NCBI GenBank assembly: GCA_019747875.1
Contig: JAIEQI010000057.1
Location: forward strand, 30,340 to 94,339
DNA from: Candidatus Obscuribacterales bacterium
GTDB lineage: Bacteria > Cyanobacteriota > Vampirovibrionia > Obscuribacterales > Obscuribacteraceae
Length of the DNA: 64,000 nucleotides
Direction: 5' to 3'
In this document: positions 52,792-61,952 of the stretch, piece by piece
How the letters are laid out: each line of letters begins with the position of its first letter
Numbering within the stretch: position 1 is the first letter of the stretch
Notes under the pieces: generated by a model
Told to the model about the DNA's origin: nothing
Database searches by the model: none
The model's input: only the letters and a program-made list of their open reading frames with translations
Program-made: the position numbers and the translations under genes

Positions 52792-55700
52792 TTAGGAGAA
52801 GAGGTTTGCGTCGCGGGCAGAGGCGACGAACCAATTGATTACACCCGGTATTGAAATACCAAGCGTCGCGATCACGATGCCGAGTAGGACCTTGCCGCCT
52901 GGTCCCAATTCGATGTCTTCACCGATCTTGAGGACCGATTTGCTCACAAAGCCTTGGGCTGCCATTGCTATGCCTCCGAGGAGACAGAGGATTTCACCCA
53001 GATTGGCAATGATGTTCAGCAGAGCTTCCAGATTCGCCAGATTGTTTACTCGGACGGTTCCAGCTGTGTTGACTCCCATGATTACCGTGGCATCTCCTCC
53101 TTGTGGTCCGATCGTGCCGTTTGTGGCACCTTGCAGCAGCGGTGCGGAATTGAACCCGCCGGTTCCGCTATCACTGGTACTTGCGTCAGTGTTTTCGGTG
53201 CTCTCAGGAGCGCTGCTGCTGCTGTTTTGCTCTTCTGCATCGCCTGCGTCTGCCTTGGGTTGACCGCTTATGAGTGCGGAGCTAACTGGGCTTACGAATC
53301 CATAATTCAGAGCAATTCGAGCTGCTTTCTTAAAGTGGCGGCTAGCAACGAGTTGGCTGCATTGTTTTATTGCATTCACCGTCAGGATTTCTTTGGCTTC
53401 TTCCTCGCTAGGCTTTAGGAATTCCTTCGGCGTCGCGGTGACATCTTTCATCTCTACAGCATAGCTGCTGGTGCCTGGGCGCCATTTTGTGAAGAACGAA
53501 GCCAAGTCTGTGCCTATGTTAGCGCCGTCTCGTGGCACCTGGCAAAATGGACCTATTTCAGTATGGTTCTTGAAGAACTCGAATGTGTCAGTGCCTGCAC
53601 CCAGTGAAAGCTCATAGAAGGATGGGATGGCAGTGTACGGCGACATGATATAGATTTCTTCGTTGATAACCGGTTGTGGTCCATGAATCCAGAGTAGTGC
53701 TCCACCCTTTGACTCACCAGCCAGCTCCGCACCGTCCACTACTGCTTTCAGATTGTCCTGACCACCAATGAATTTGATGTTCTTCAAATCTTCCAGTCGT
53801 TTGTTCAGCAGCATCGGTTTTGCAAGGGCTGAATTCTCTTGATTTGCAATGATTACGGATGTGGGCACCGTCGATGGTATCTGACGTAGAGCTTGCTCAA
53901 TTTCGGGCATGCTCTTTGCCATTTTTTCTGAACCATCAATAACAACAACGAGGTGCTTTGGAGCGGCTGCTCCAACCTTGTTGATGCCTTCGACTAGATA
54001 GTGTGATTGAATGGTTCGAATTTTTGTCTTCTTCGCTGGTGCGTTCTTTTTCTTGGTTGGATAAAGGACGCGGGTTAGTTGTTCAATTTGCGAGTTGACT
54101 CCTCTTGATCCATCAATCATCACAACTACTTCTTTGAGCTTGCTGTCATCCTTTTGCTCGTTGTTTTGTTGCTTGGCCTTGAGCTTCGCTTCGCGCTCCT
54201 TTCGGTCTTGTTCGTGGAGGGCGGTGGATATCTTATCCATCACCACATAAGGCTTGTTAACAACAGAGCGTGCTGCAAAGATGGTTACTCCGTTTGTCTC
54301 AAGTTGCTTCTCATCAAATTGACCGGAGATGACTTTCTCACCGGTTGGGCTAACACCTTTGCTCATGCTCTTGGAAGAGCTGCTGAGCTCAGTTGTCGAA
54401 CGAAGGCGGACGAGATGATCGCCATCCAATCCAAAGTTAGTAGCTATGAGTTGGGGTGTGATCAATGATGCTGAAGTATCGCTTTCGGCTTTCATCGGCA
54501 GAACCATTGTGACGCGAATCTTCAATTCTTCCTCTGCCGGTACTGGGTATGCATGCAGTAGCGCGCGTCCATGACCAAGGTCGGTGACCATAGCTGGGCT
54601 ATCGTGACCTGCTGTTGTTGTCTGAATTCCGTCAACTTTGTTGGACGCAACAAAGTCAGCATCCTCTGATTCGCCACGATGCCACACCGTCAATCCCGTT
54701 ATCGCGGCACCTGGTGGCAGTCCAATTTCAGCACGTGCTTCTTGTGGATACGAGTTGCCGTTTTTTACCACGAACGTCCAGTTCAACGTCGACGTAAGAG
54801 TGTTCGGGTGGAGCGCTCCCGTGAGGCTGGATCTGGTTAGGGCCAGGTTGGCTATTCTATCGCCGACCACGTGGCGGCGCAGATAATCATCGGGCATTGA
54901 AGAAAGATCCGTCGCATTCATATCCCTGAAGCTATAAGGCGTACCTGTCAATTGGAAGTAGAGCTGATGTTGCGTGCTTTGCTTGAGAGGATAGAAGAGC
55001 CCAGCAATGCCCGCAGCGCGGGAGTCAGCGCACTCCATCAGCATCTCGCGTTCTGGTCGCAACTGTCTTAACCATTCTAGTCCAGCTGCTCGTTGCTTCG
55101 CGTCCACTGCCACCGCCTGTGATTGCGCCATGCGGATGCTCCATGGGCGGTATTCGGAACCTGCAAGGGCGAGCAGAGCAAGAACCATTCCGCTGACTGC
55201 TTGCGTGATAACTTTGAATCGAGTCATCGGCAGTTCCCAGCTAAGACGGAGTTTGTTGACCAAGAAGGCGCTGACGCCGGCACAGACTAGAGTAAGTATG
55301 GCCAGCCATGTAAATCCAAAACTGAAGTCCGTCCCAATACTGTTGCTGAGATCGGTGCTTCCTCCAAACAATGCGGCGATGCAGACCCCTGCCATTGCCA
55401 GGCTGCTTGCAAGTGCAGAGCCGAGCGCCATCAGGAGAAGACGCGATACGTTCGTTTTTCCTTTGCATAATGCATTCCAGACCAAATAATTGATTAGAGG
55501 AACACTTGCTACAAGAAGCAATTCAATCGATGTCTCAATGGGGTGATGCAAGAGAACAAGCGTGAAGCGCTTTGGCGCTGAGCCAATGCTGGCGAAGAAA
55601 AGAAACGCCGGTATGAAGATTCCAAAAACGCTGACCGCTATCCCCTGCAAGCCAGTCCAGATCTGTTTCTGTCTGGGGACATTTAGTTCCGCCCATGCGC

Positions 55701-56367
55701 CATCATTAGTTGTTTCGCCGTCTGCGGGAGCGGTGGTGTGGTCATTTGAAGGATCGTTTTCCCCGGGCTGATCGTGTTCGCCATCACTTTCTAATGCATC
55801 TTCGTTGCTGTTCTTTTCTTTCTCATCGCTGGCGGCCCCTGCCGTTCCATGCTTAGCCTGAGATGCAGCGGCGTTAGAGTCTTTAAGAGACGCCGCTTTT
55901 CCATTCTTGTTTTTGACTTGCGCTGCATTTTTGTTCTTTCCAAATTTGAAGAACAAGGTTTTGCTGAGGTTGACTGCCGATTCCATTGAATTGGAAAAGC
56001 TTGAGGAGCCGTTTGAATGTCCATTCGAATCGCCGTTTGCGTGATGAGAAGAGCCATCATCTCTGCGTCCACTATTGCTCTCCTCGTAATTGTTTGGATC
56101 GTAATACGCTCTACTTTGGGATCCGTGTTGTGATTGAAAACCTTGTTGATTGAGAAACGGCATCATTTCTTCAATTGGGGAGCCATTCGGAGCGGCACCA
56201 TTTGTCGCTTGTTGATAAATGATGTGATGAATGTATCGGGTTTCAATCTTCGGAGGATGCTCTCCTTTGCAGTGTTTGTTCTCACAGGATTCCGTATGAG
56301 TTGAGTTTGATAGATTCTTTGCTTCATTAGAAGCTGAGCTGGGGCTCTCTTCTATAGTTGGATCCAT
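52792..56367 (-). CDS. Large membrane protein with VIT-like and VWA-like regions
   Basis: From ATG 56367 (GGAGG just upstream) the protein is 1191 aa. Order: a Ser/Asn/Gln/His-rich disordered N-terminus with a CENKHCKGEH motif (1-240); five or six TM segments (about 245-420); a beta-rich VIT-like region (about 510-690, TLNWTFVVKNGNSYPQEARA); an alpha/beta region with LVVVIDGSEKMAKS (about 810), a variant of the VWA metal site; a helical part; and two C-terminal TM segments (about 1095-1185). It resembles VIT/VWA proteins associated with cell-surface assembly. The full-length frame to 56445 has no ribosome site. Partner genes cannot be assigned. Confidence 0.7.
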   Translation of the reverse strand: MDPTIEESPSSASNEAKNLSNSTHTESCENKHCKGEHPPKIETRYIHHIIYQQATNGAAPNGSPIEEMMPFLNQQGFQSQHGSQSRAYYDPNNYEESNSGRRDDGSSHHANGDSNGHSNGSSSFSNSMESAVNLSKTLFFKFGKNKNAAQVKNKNGKAASLKDSNAAASQAKHGTAGAASDEKEKNSNEDALESDGEHDQPGENDPSNDHTTAPADGETTNDGAWAELNVPRQKQIWTGLQGIAVSVFGIFIPAFLFFASIGSAPKRFTLVLLHHPIETSIELLLVASVPLINYLVWNALCKGKTNVSRLLLMALGSALASSLAMAGVCIAALFGGSTDLSNSIGTDFSFGFTWLAILTLVCAGVSAFLVNKLRLSWELPMTRFKVITQAVSGMVLALLALAGSEYRPWSIRMAQSQAVAVDAKQRAAGLEWLRQLRPEREMLMECADSRAAGIAGLFYPLKQSTQHQLYFQLTGTPYSFRDMNATDLSSMPDDYLRRHVVGDRIANLALTRSSLTGALHPNTLTSTLNWTFVVKNGNSYPQEARAEIGLPPGAAITGLTVWHRGESEDADFVASNKVDGIQTTTAGHDSPAMVTDLGHGRALLHAYPVPAEEELKIRVTMVLPMKAESDTSASLITPQLIATNFGLDGDHLVRLRSTTELSSSSKSMSKGVSPTGEKVISGQFDEKQLETNGVTIFAARSVVNKPYVVMDKISTALHEQDRKEREAKLKAKQQNNEQKDDSKLKEVVVMIDGSRGVNSQIEQLTRVLYPTKKKNAPAKKTKIRTIQSHYLVEGINKVGAAAPKHLVVVIDGSEKMAKSMPEIEQALRQIPSTVPTSVIIANQENSALAKPMLLNKRLEDLKNIKFIGGQDNLKAVVDGAELAGESKGGALLWIHGPQPVINEEIYIMSPYTAIPSFYELSLGAGTDTFEFFKNHTEIGPFCQVPRDGANIGTDLASFFTKWRPGTSSYAVEMKDVTATPKEFLKPSEEEAKEILTVNAIKQCSQLVASRHFKKAARIALNYGFVSPVSSALISGQPKADAGDAEEQNSSSSAPESTENTDASTSDSGTGGFNSAPLLQGATNGTIGPQGGDATVIMGVNTAGTVRVNNLANLEALLNIIANLGEILCLLGGIAMAAQGFVSKSVLKIGEDIELGPGGKVLLGIVIATLGISIPGVINWFVASARDANLFS

Positions 56368-56585
56368 AAATCCTCCAGGCGGTTTGCCGAGTTTTGTTTG
56401 GTGTAGGAGTTGGTAATGAATAAAGCGCGCGCGAACAAAATGCACGAAGGTGCATCTCTATTGGCAAAAATGCGGACAATCAGGCTATTGAGATCATAGC
56501 CGTCATCACGCGCTAATTGAATTCACTTCAGTCATAGCTTGAGTAGATAAGGTCATGGTTAACTCATGCCATAGGTCATGTAAGT

Positions 56586-57389
56586 CTATTTTGACTTGAC
56601 TGTGCCCTGTACACGCGGCACTGCTACTTTTGCTCCACTACGCTGCAGGGCTCGGCGAGCGACATCAAGCTGTCTGTGTTCTTCGCGTAATCTAGCAAAT
56701 TCAGCTGCAAGGTCTTGTTCTTTCAGAGCCAAATCCGTATTCGCCCTCACCAGTCCATCTAAATCATTACTGGTTCTTTGTGCCTTACTGAGTCTGGACT
56801 CGGCCTCCATCAGTTCCCGTTCAGCCACTGCGACGCGTTTGGCATATTCGGTGACTCTATTCTGAATTGATTTTGCTTCTTCGGCAGTAGTGCCGAGTTC
56901 CAAGCAGATGTGCGGGGGTTCAATATCCGGCATATGGAACTGATCGCAATGAAGCTCCATTTCCTTTTTGAATTTCTCATATGCTTCTAAACTTGCCTGA
57001 CACTGTCCATATTGCTTGCGAACGGCATCCGTATGGGCGCGGTAGTCTTTTGCGTGCTTTGAGAACTGAGTTAGGTCAAGCTGAAATTGCTTTTTTGCAT
57101 CACTGAGCGCTTTACCTTTCAATAAAGGAGCGTTGAGTCTCAAGTTTTTTGTGTATTGTCGCGCTTCGCCCCGCAATTTTTTTGCTTCTTTAACTGACTC
57201 TTCTGCCTGCGCCAGAAAAAGTTTGGATGACTCGCAAAACTGCCTGCTATCCTTTATGAGTTTGGTAGCCTGTTCAATTCGCACGGGATCTAAGTCTGGA
57301 GCACCGGTTTCTACATCGGCGGCAACAGAAGCTCGCGGCATTAGAGAGAATGCCAGAGCAATGCAAAGAATGCGGATGCATGTGGTCAT
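56586..57389 (-). CDS. Secreted coiled-coil protein
   Basis: From ATG 57389 (AGGAG at 5-nt spacing) the protein is 267 aa with a signal peptide (TTCIRILCIALAFSLMPRAS, then VAAD). The frame continues 58 codons upstream, overlapping the neighbouring gene, but those residues are not signal-like. The mature part is nearly all coiled-coil (about 30-155 and 175-255), with a central Cys-containing break (CDQFHMPDIEPPHICLELGT). Four Cys could form disulfides. It is probably an extended periplasmic protein; function unknown. Confidence 0.7.
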   Translation of the reverse strand: MTTCIRILCIALAFSLMPRASVAADVETGAPDLDPVRIEQATKLIKDSRQFCESSKLFLAQAEESVKEAKKLRGEARQYTKNLRLNAPLLKGKALSDAKKQFQLDLTQFSKHAKDYRAHTDAVRKQYGQCQASLEAYEKFKKEMELHCDQFHMPDIEPPHICLELGTTAEEAKSIQNRVTEYAKRVAVAERELMEAESRLSKAQRTSNDLDGLVRANTDLALKEQDLAAEFARLREEHRQLDVARRALQRSGAKVAVPRVQGTVKSK

Positions 57390-57468
57390 ACGTTCTCCTG
57401 AACTCAGCTCATATTTTACTATTCCACAAAACAATAGCGTATAGATGGAGAGCTTTGTAAACAAGACA

Positions 57469-58103
57469 TTATCGAGTTTTAGGTTTTGCATTTTTGACAC
57501 TTGTGGAAGCTTTCGCTCTCTCACTTTTAAGTTCGTCCTCCAGATTGATTTTAGAAGGGTCATCGGTAATGAATCTGTATGACATTACTAATTTGCGGAA
57601 CGAGGGGAGTGCTGCCTTGTAGTCCTTGTCACTACGGGCAGTCAGGACGATATTCACTACTACATTCTTTTCGACAATGTAGGCAACCATTTCTGAGTTG
57701 CCAAAGCTATCCCCGGTAAAGGTTTTCAACAGCGCTGTCCGATTGTCCGCTGTTTTCAAAGTACCGGCATCCATAACCTTGATCTTTGGATTTTTCGAGC
57801 GCATTTCTTCGATGTCGTGATTTATTGCTGCCGTCGGATCTCGCCCTTCTCTCCCGGCTGCATTGCTGCCGGTCCATTCCACGAGGAACCTTTCGGATAA
57901 AACGTCGCATAAACTCCCTGCTCACGTCCGCTTTCATTGTCGAGTACCCAGCCTGCTGGTGCTGTCAGGAAGTATGCATGACCGCCACCATAACAAAGAC
58001 CCGTGCCTAGTTCGGTTATTTCGGCGTTCGTGAGAGGTTGGCTAGAAACTAGAGCGGCGATGAGGATGACCAGACGATTTATAGAAGGAGCATAGTTTTT
58101 CAT
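57469..58103 (-). pseudogene. Secreted protein gene broken by a frameshift
   Basis: Two overlapping frames make one gene. The first (58103-57822) has a signal peptide and GTGLCYGGGHAYFLTAPAGW, LDNESG and YPKGSSWNGPAAM, then runs into junk and TAA. The second (in frame to 57469) continues with AGREGRDPTAAINHDIEEMR, GDSFGNSEMVAYIVEKNVVV and FRKLVMSYRF. Losing one base near 57860, just after the ATG of PAAM, explains the break. It may be a real mutation or a sequencing error. The intact form would be about 210 aa, a secreted protein of unknown function. Confidence 0.65.
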
Positions 58104-58131
58104 GATCTTATTTCAACTCAGCATGTCGGTT

Positions 58132-59556
58132 TCATTTTATTCTTTTGTTTCTATTCTTGCTTGGTCGTGCCGTTGTTTTTGAAGTGCTTCTGAAATTTGA
58201 GTGGTGCTGTTTCGCTGGTTGTTTTAATGATTGCATTCTGATCGTTTTTGCTTGCGCTTTCAGCTCCGGTGGATACTCGCGAGGGATGTACCAGGGTGCC
58301 AGGTTTCTTGTTTCGGAACCATAATAGCGTGTGTTGAGTGTGGTTCCAAAGGCACGAAGACGCGATCCGCCGGGAAGAATCTTCGTAGTTAGCAGCATCT
58401 TCAGATTGTTCGCGGCTTCCTTGGAGTAGGCTGCCCTTAAGGTTGCATCCTTTTGCGCGTTTGCTGCTTGGACTCGGGAATCTGTTTGAGCATAGTTGCT
58501 TCGCAAGGCGTATTCATTGCTGCCGTCTGGTGAGTAAAGTTCACCGGCAAGTCGGTTTGTGAATCGAGCTGTGGTGTTTTGCCTGTCGGTTGCGGCTGCA
58601 TTTGCGGTCTTGGAAAAACGTCCTGCATCCGAACTTGACTGGTTGTTTATTTTATTTAGCACTTGCTCGACAGTCTTCTTATCGTCACGAGGACCTCGCC
58701 GCCGTATTTCTTCGTCTCCAGCAAGAATGATCAAGCAGTTCTTTGCGTAGCGGCCGAAAGTACCAAATGGATCAAGTTCGTAAGCTGCTTGCATAGCATC
58801 CATCGCTGATGTTCGCTCGTTTAACTGAAGCAGTGTTACTCCGAGATATGCATAGGTTCGCGCCAATCCTGGAGCCATGTCTACAGCTTCGTTGAAGTCA
58901 TCTTCGGCATTGTGATATCGGTGTTTGTTGTAGTTATCGATGCCGCGATTAATGATTGCAAGCAGATTCTTTTTCTTTGCCGGGGCTGGAGTTGCTGATG
59001 GCTGGCCTATACTTGAACTACTGCTAGCTGTCCCCGGATTTGCCTTAGTAGTTGAGGTCGCGAGTTCCGGAGATTGTGGAGCACTTTCGTTTTTCGTCGG
59101 TGCTGGATTTGAATCTACCGAATGAGCGCTGAAGGGACCTTTCCGTGCAGTCAGCACTTTCAACAAACGTTTTAGTCTGGTTTGGCTATCAGCTTTGGAG
59201 GGACCCCCAAATACAAACTTTTCCAGGCGCGTTATGCGGTCGTTCAAAGTATCTTTTTCAAAGTTTGAGCCGAAGTACTTTTGTTCTAAGTTACCTATTG
59301 CTGCATCATCTGGAGCGGTAAGGTCGGTTTCGGACTGGTTTGAAGTCTTGCTCGCCTCGCTTTCATTTGCGCCTGGCTGAATCGGTTCGACGTTGCCTGG
59401 CTTCGCCTCCCCTGCTGCCGAAGCTTGCGGCTCTGTGCTGGTCAGATTTGGAAGCTTCTCTGGGGAGTCTTGGGCTGCATGAACCGATAAGTTGCAGACC
59501 GTCATCAACAGTGCACAACCTACGATTAAGGCTCGCGTTAATCTTTCCGGGCTCAT
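58132..59556 (-). CDS. Secreted TPR protein with LEKxxFG-type module
   Basis: The 474-aa protein has a signal peptide (ALIVGCALLMTVCNLSVHAA), a disordered acidic region, then a module IGNLEQKYFGSNFEKDTLND followed by ITRLEKFVFGG (about 86-118). I associate this module with secreted proteins of this bacterial group. After a second linker there are two TPR units (about 205-275, YHNAEDDFNEAVDMAPGLAR, YLGVTLLQLNERTSAMDAMQ). The C-terminus is basic, ending in a Lys/Arg-rich tail. Probably a periplasmic or surface adaptor. It diverges from the matrixin-Sel1 protease gene at 59680. Confidence 0.75.
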   Translation of the reverse strand: MSPERLTRALIVGCALLMTVCNLSVHAAQDSPEKLPNLTSTEPQASAAGEAKPGNVEPIQPGANESEASKTSNQSETDLTAPDDAAIGNLEQKYFGSNFEKDTLNDRITRLEKFVFGGPSKADSQTRLKRLLKVLTARKGPFSAHSVDSNPAPTKNESAPQSPELATSTTKANPGTASSSSSIGQPSATPAPAKKKNLLAIINRGIDNYNKHRYHNAEDDFNEAVDMAPGLARTYAYLGVTLLQLNERTSAMDAMQAAYELDPFGTFGRYAKNCLIILAGDEEIRRRGPRDDKKTVEQVLNKINNQSSSDAGRFSKTANAAATDRQNTTARFTNRLAGELYSPDGSNEYALRSNYAQTDSRVQAANAQKDATLRAAYSKEAANNLKMLLTTKILPGGSRLRAFGTTLNTRYYGSETRNLAPWYIPREYPPELKAQAKTIRMQSLKQPAKQHHSNFRSTSKTTARPSKNRNKRIK

Positions 59557-59679
59557 CGAGGATGATATACCCAGTTACTGCCCGCAGGCTGTGGAGTTTA
59601 CCCTATAGTAGATGGGGGTCTATTATGGTAGCTTGATTGTCTGCTGTGGGGGCAAATCGAGTCTTTCAGGTAGGAACCA

Positions 59680-61875
59680 ATGTCCGGAAGTAGCTGGTTT
59701 ACACAGCGAAAGTATCGAATTCTCTTTCTAGTTGCGGTCGCACTTGTTTTTGGACTGGCTGCGGCTTTTTATCGTCTGGTGTTGGACGAAACTGGTCCGG
59801 CGTTAAAGATACATTTGCATCTGCCTTTTGATCACACCTTAAAACCGCGTTTGATTACATTCAATCAAGATGCTATAGATCTTCTCGAATCAGCCGAGCA
59901 CCATGATCAATCTGGCGAACCTGATCTAGCGTCCATGGATTATCGAATCTGTGTCAATTCGCCCGATTTTAAGCGGGTGAACGGTAGACCTCGCCTGGCA
60001 ATCGAGGAGTTGGCAGATACGCGCAAGAGCGCAAAGGAACCTGACTATTTTGGCGAACTAGTAAGCCACTCACGAATAACGTATTGGCCGGAGAACCGAA
60101 TGCCTATTAAGGTATACATCCCCGCAGGGGAATCAGCCGGTGCTTTTTCGAAGGTAGATGTTGATTGCATTAAGTCCTGCTTTGACGAGTGGGTGGCACT
60201 AGTACCTAAGCGTCTTAGCTACAAACTTGTTCTGAAACCGGAAGACGCAGATATCGTTTTTTCGCAAGCGCAAAAGCATTCTGATCTCGGGCTCTCTCAA
60301 ACAGTGATGGCGCATACGGTGCCTGTTTGTGAGGGACCGCCGAAGTGGCGCGTTGGCCGAATCAGCAAAGTCAATATTGATGTGGTGAGGCTTGAGCCGC
60401 CCATTCAAAGCGTTGCTGATGACCGTATGCCTAAACGACATGCCGTGTTCCTGCATGAGATAGGTCATGCGTTGGGGCTTGATGGTCATTCGTGCAACGG
60501 CAGCGATATGATGTTCTTCCAAAACGTTGTATTGAAAATGACTGACCGAGATCGGCAAACCTTCAAGCTTATATACGAGCCCGGCTTGTATGAACGCGCG
60601 GAGAAAAAACTAAAAGAACTGGCCGCGCAGGATGATAAATACGCGCTGATTCAGCTTGCTTCTGTGTATCGTGAAGCTGGAAGTGCTTCGCCCGAAAAGA
60701 TTCAGGAAGTCTTTCGCCTTGCAAAGAAATCGGCTGACCTCGGACTTGCGAGGGCACAGCTTTGGGTTGGTTACATGTACGCAAATGGGGATGGTGTCAA
60801 ACGTGATCTCCATAAGGCAGCAGAGTATTATCAGATGGCTGCTACTCAAGACATAGGGGCTGCGTTTTTGGAGCTGGCTAACTTGTACGAGGTTGGGGAA
60901 GGCGTCGTGCAAGATGTTAAGCTGGCTCAGGAATATTTGCGGCGGGCCGTCAGCATGGATGCAGTTCCTGCAGAACTAGCCTATGCAGATTTGCTCTGTT
61001 ATGAGTTTGGAGATCCAGAGAGCTATAAAAGAGCGGTTACCTTTTATAAATTGGCTGCCACCAAAAATAGCGGGCAAGCCTTTGGACGGCTGGCGAAGCT
61101 GTACAAAAACGGATACGGAGTCGAGCGTGACGAAAGACAGGCTGCTCATTGGATGCAGAAAGCGATGTTGGTGATCAATCAACAAAAGCCTCAGGATGCA
61201 GAGGACTACTTCTCACGCGGATTGCTCTATCACGAGATACATATGTCCAGCGAGGCGATCGCTGACCTGTCGCGCGCTTTAGAGTTGCGTCCAGCGTTTC
61301 GGAATGGTTATTTGACGCGCGCCATGGAGTATGACGAAATTGGCGAACATGAGAAAGCACTCCAAGATTACACGAGCGCCATCATGATTGATCCGGATTG
61401 CTTGAATGCTTATTATCCGCGCTGTCTTACCTACCTCTGCTTGAACCAGCCAGAGAAATGTTTGCAGGATGTCGAGCAGGTTTTGCGAATGACTTACGAT
61501 CCGGATTTCCACAGAATGTATGCGATGCTTTATGGGTCTTTTGCGTACAAAATGATGGGCAACAAGGATGCCGCTAAAAAGTTGGTTGCAGAAGCTTCAA
61601 AGCGGATGGTCAAGGAATATTGGCCCGCGCCAATTGTCCAGTATCTCAACGGTGAGATAAAAGCCGAGGAGCTATTGAAACAGGCACAAGGAGAACAGCG
61701 CGGAACTGAAGCACGCGCATTCCTTGGAGTCGATCAGGCGTTGTCTGGTGACCTTGCAGCTGCGCTGAAAAATCTAAAGTGGGTCAGAGAATATGGTGAT
61801 GGACATTTCTACGAATACCCAATTGCAGTGACCATGCTGGAGCGAATAGAGAAGAGTTCGATTGCAAAAAAATGA
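59680..61875 (+). CDS. Membrane-anchored matrixin protease with Sel1 and TPR repeats
   Basis: The 731-aa protein has one N-terminal TM anchor (about 12-32), a metzincin domain with HEIGHALGLDGH from His259 and a DMMFF Met-turn, then Sel1-like repeats (about 320-495, AQLWVGYMYANGDGVKRDLH, LAKLYKNGYGVERDERQAAH) and TPR units (about 505-610). AGG precedes the ATG. It shares its catalytic core with the TPR-matrixin protein at 1258-2787 but swaps the repeat type and position. Expected role: zinc protease on the outer face of the membrane that recruits partners through its repeats. Confidence 0.87.
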   Translation: MSGSSWFTQRKYRILFLVAVALVFGLAAAFYRLVLDETGPALKIHLHLPFDHTLKPRLITFNQDAIDLLESAEHHDQSGEPDLASMDYRICVNSPDFKRVNGRPRLAIEELADTRKSAKEPDYFGELVSHSRITYWPENRMPIKVYIPAGESAGAFSKVDVDCIKSCFDEWVALVPKRLSYKLVLKPEDADIVFSQAQKHSDLGLSQTVMAHTVPVCEGPPKWRVGRISKVNIDVVRLEPPIQSVADDRMPKRHAVFLHEIGHALGLDGHSCNGSDMMFFQNVVLKMTDRDRQTFKLIYEPGLYERAEKKLKELAAQDDKYALIQLASVYREAGSASPEKIQEVFRLAKKSADLGLARAQLWVGYMYANGDGVKRDLHKAAEYYQMAATQDIGAAFLELANLYEVGEGVVQDVKLAQEYLRRAVSMDAVPAELAYADLLCYEFGDPESYKRAVTFYKLAATKNSGQAFGRLAKLYKNGYGVERDERQAAHWMQKAMLVINQQKPQDAEDYFSRGLLYHEIHMSSEAIADLSRALELRPAFRNGYLTRAMEYDEIGEHEKALQDYTSAIMIDPDCLNAYYPRCLTYLCLNQPEKCLQDVEQVLRMTYDPDFHRMYAMLYGSFAYKMMGNKDAAKKLVAEASKRMVKEYWPAPIVQYLNGEIKAEELLKQAQGEQRGTEARAFLGVDQALSGDLAAALKNLKWVREYGDGHFYEYPIAVTMLERIEKSSIAKK

Positions 61876-61909
61876 ACTGATGATGTCCGCTGCGAATCGC
61901 AAAAACAAT

Positions 61910-61950
61910 AGAAGCCGGCAAGATGCCGGCGCTCCCGGGATCGAACCGAA
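61910..61950 (-). repeat. REP-like repeat, GCCGGC type, inverted copy
   Basis: Reverse complement of the 41-bp unit at 51774-51814 without a mismatch; stem GCCGGC-AAGAT-GCCGGC (61914-61930). It fills most of the 77-bp gap between two convergent genes. Confidence 0.85.
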
Positions 61951-61952
61951 TT

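Noticed and set aside
57822..57882. Programmed frameshift in the broken secreted-protein gene
   Set aside because: No slippery heptamer, downstream pseudoknot or SD-like stimulator at the junction; a mutation or read error is simpler.
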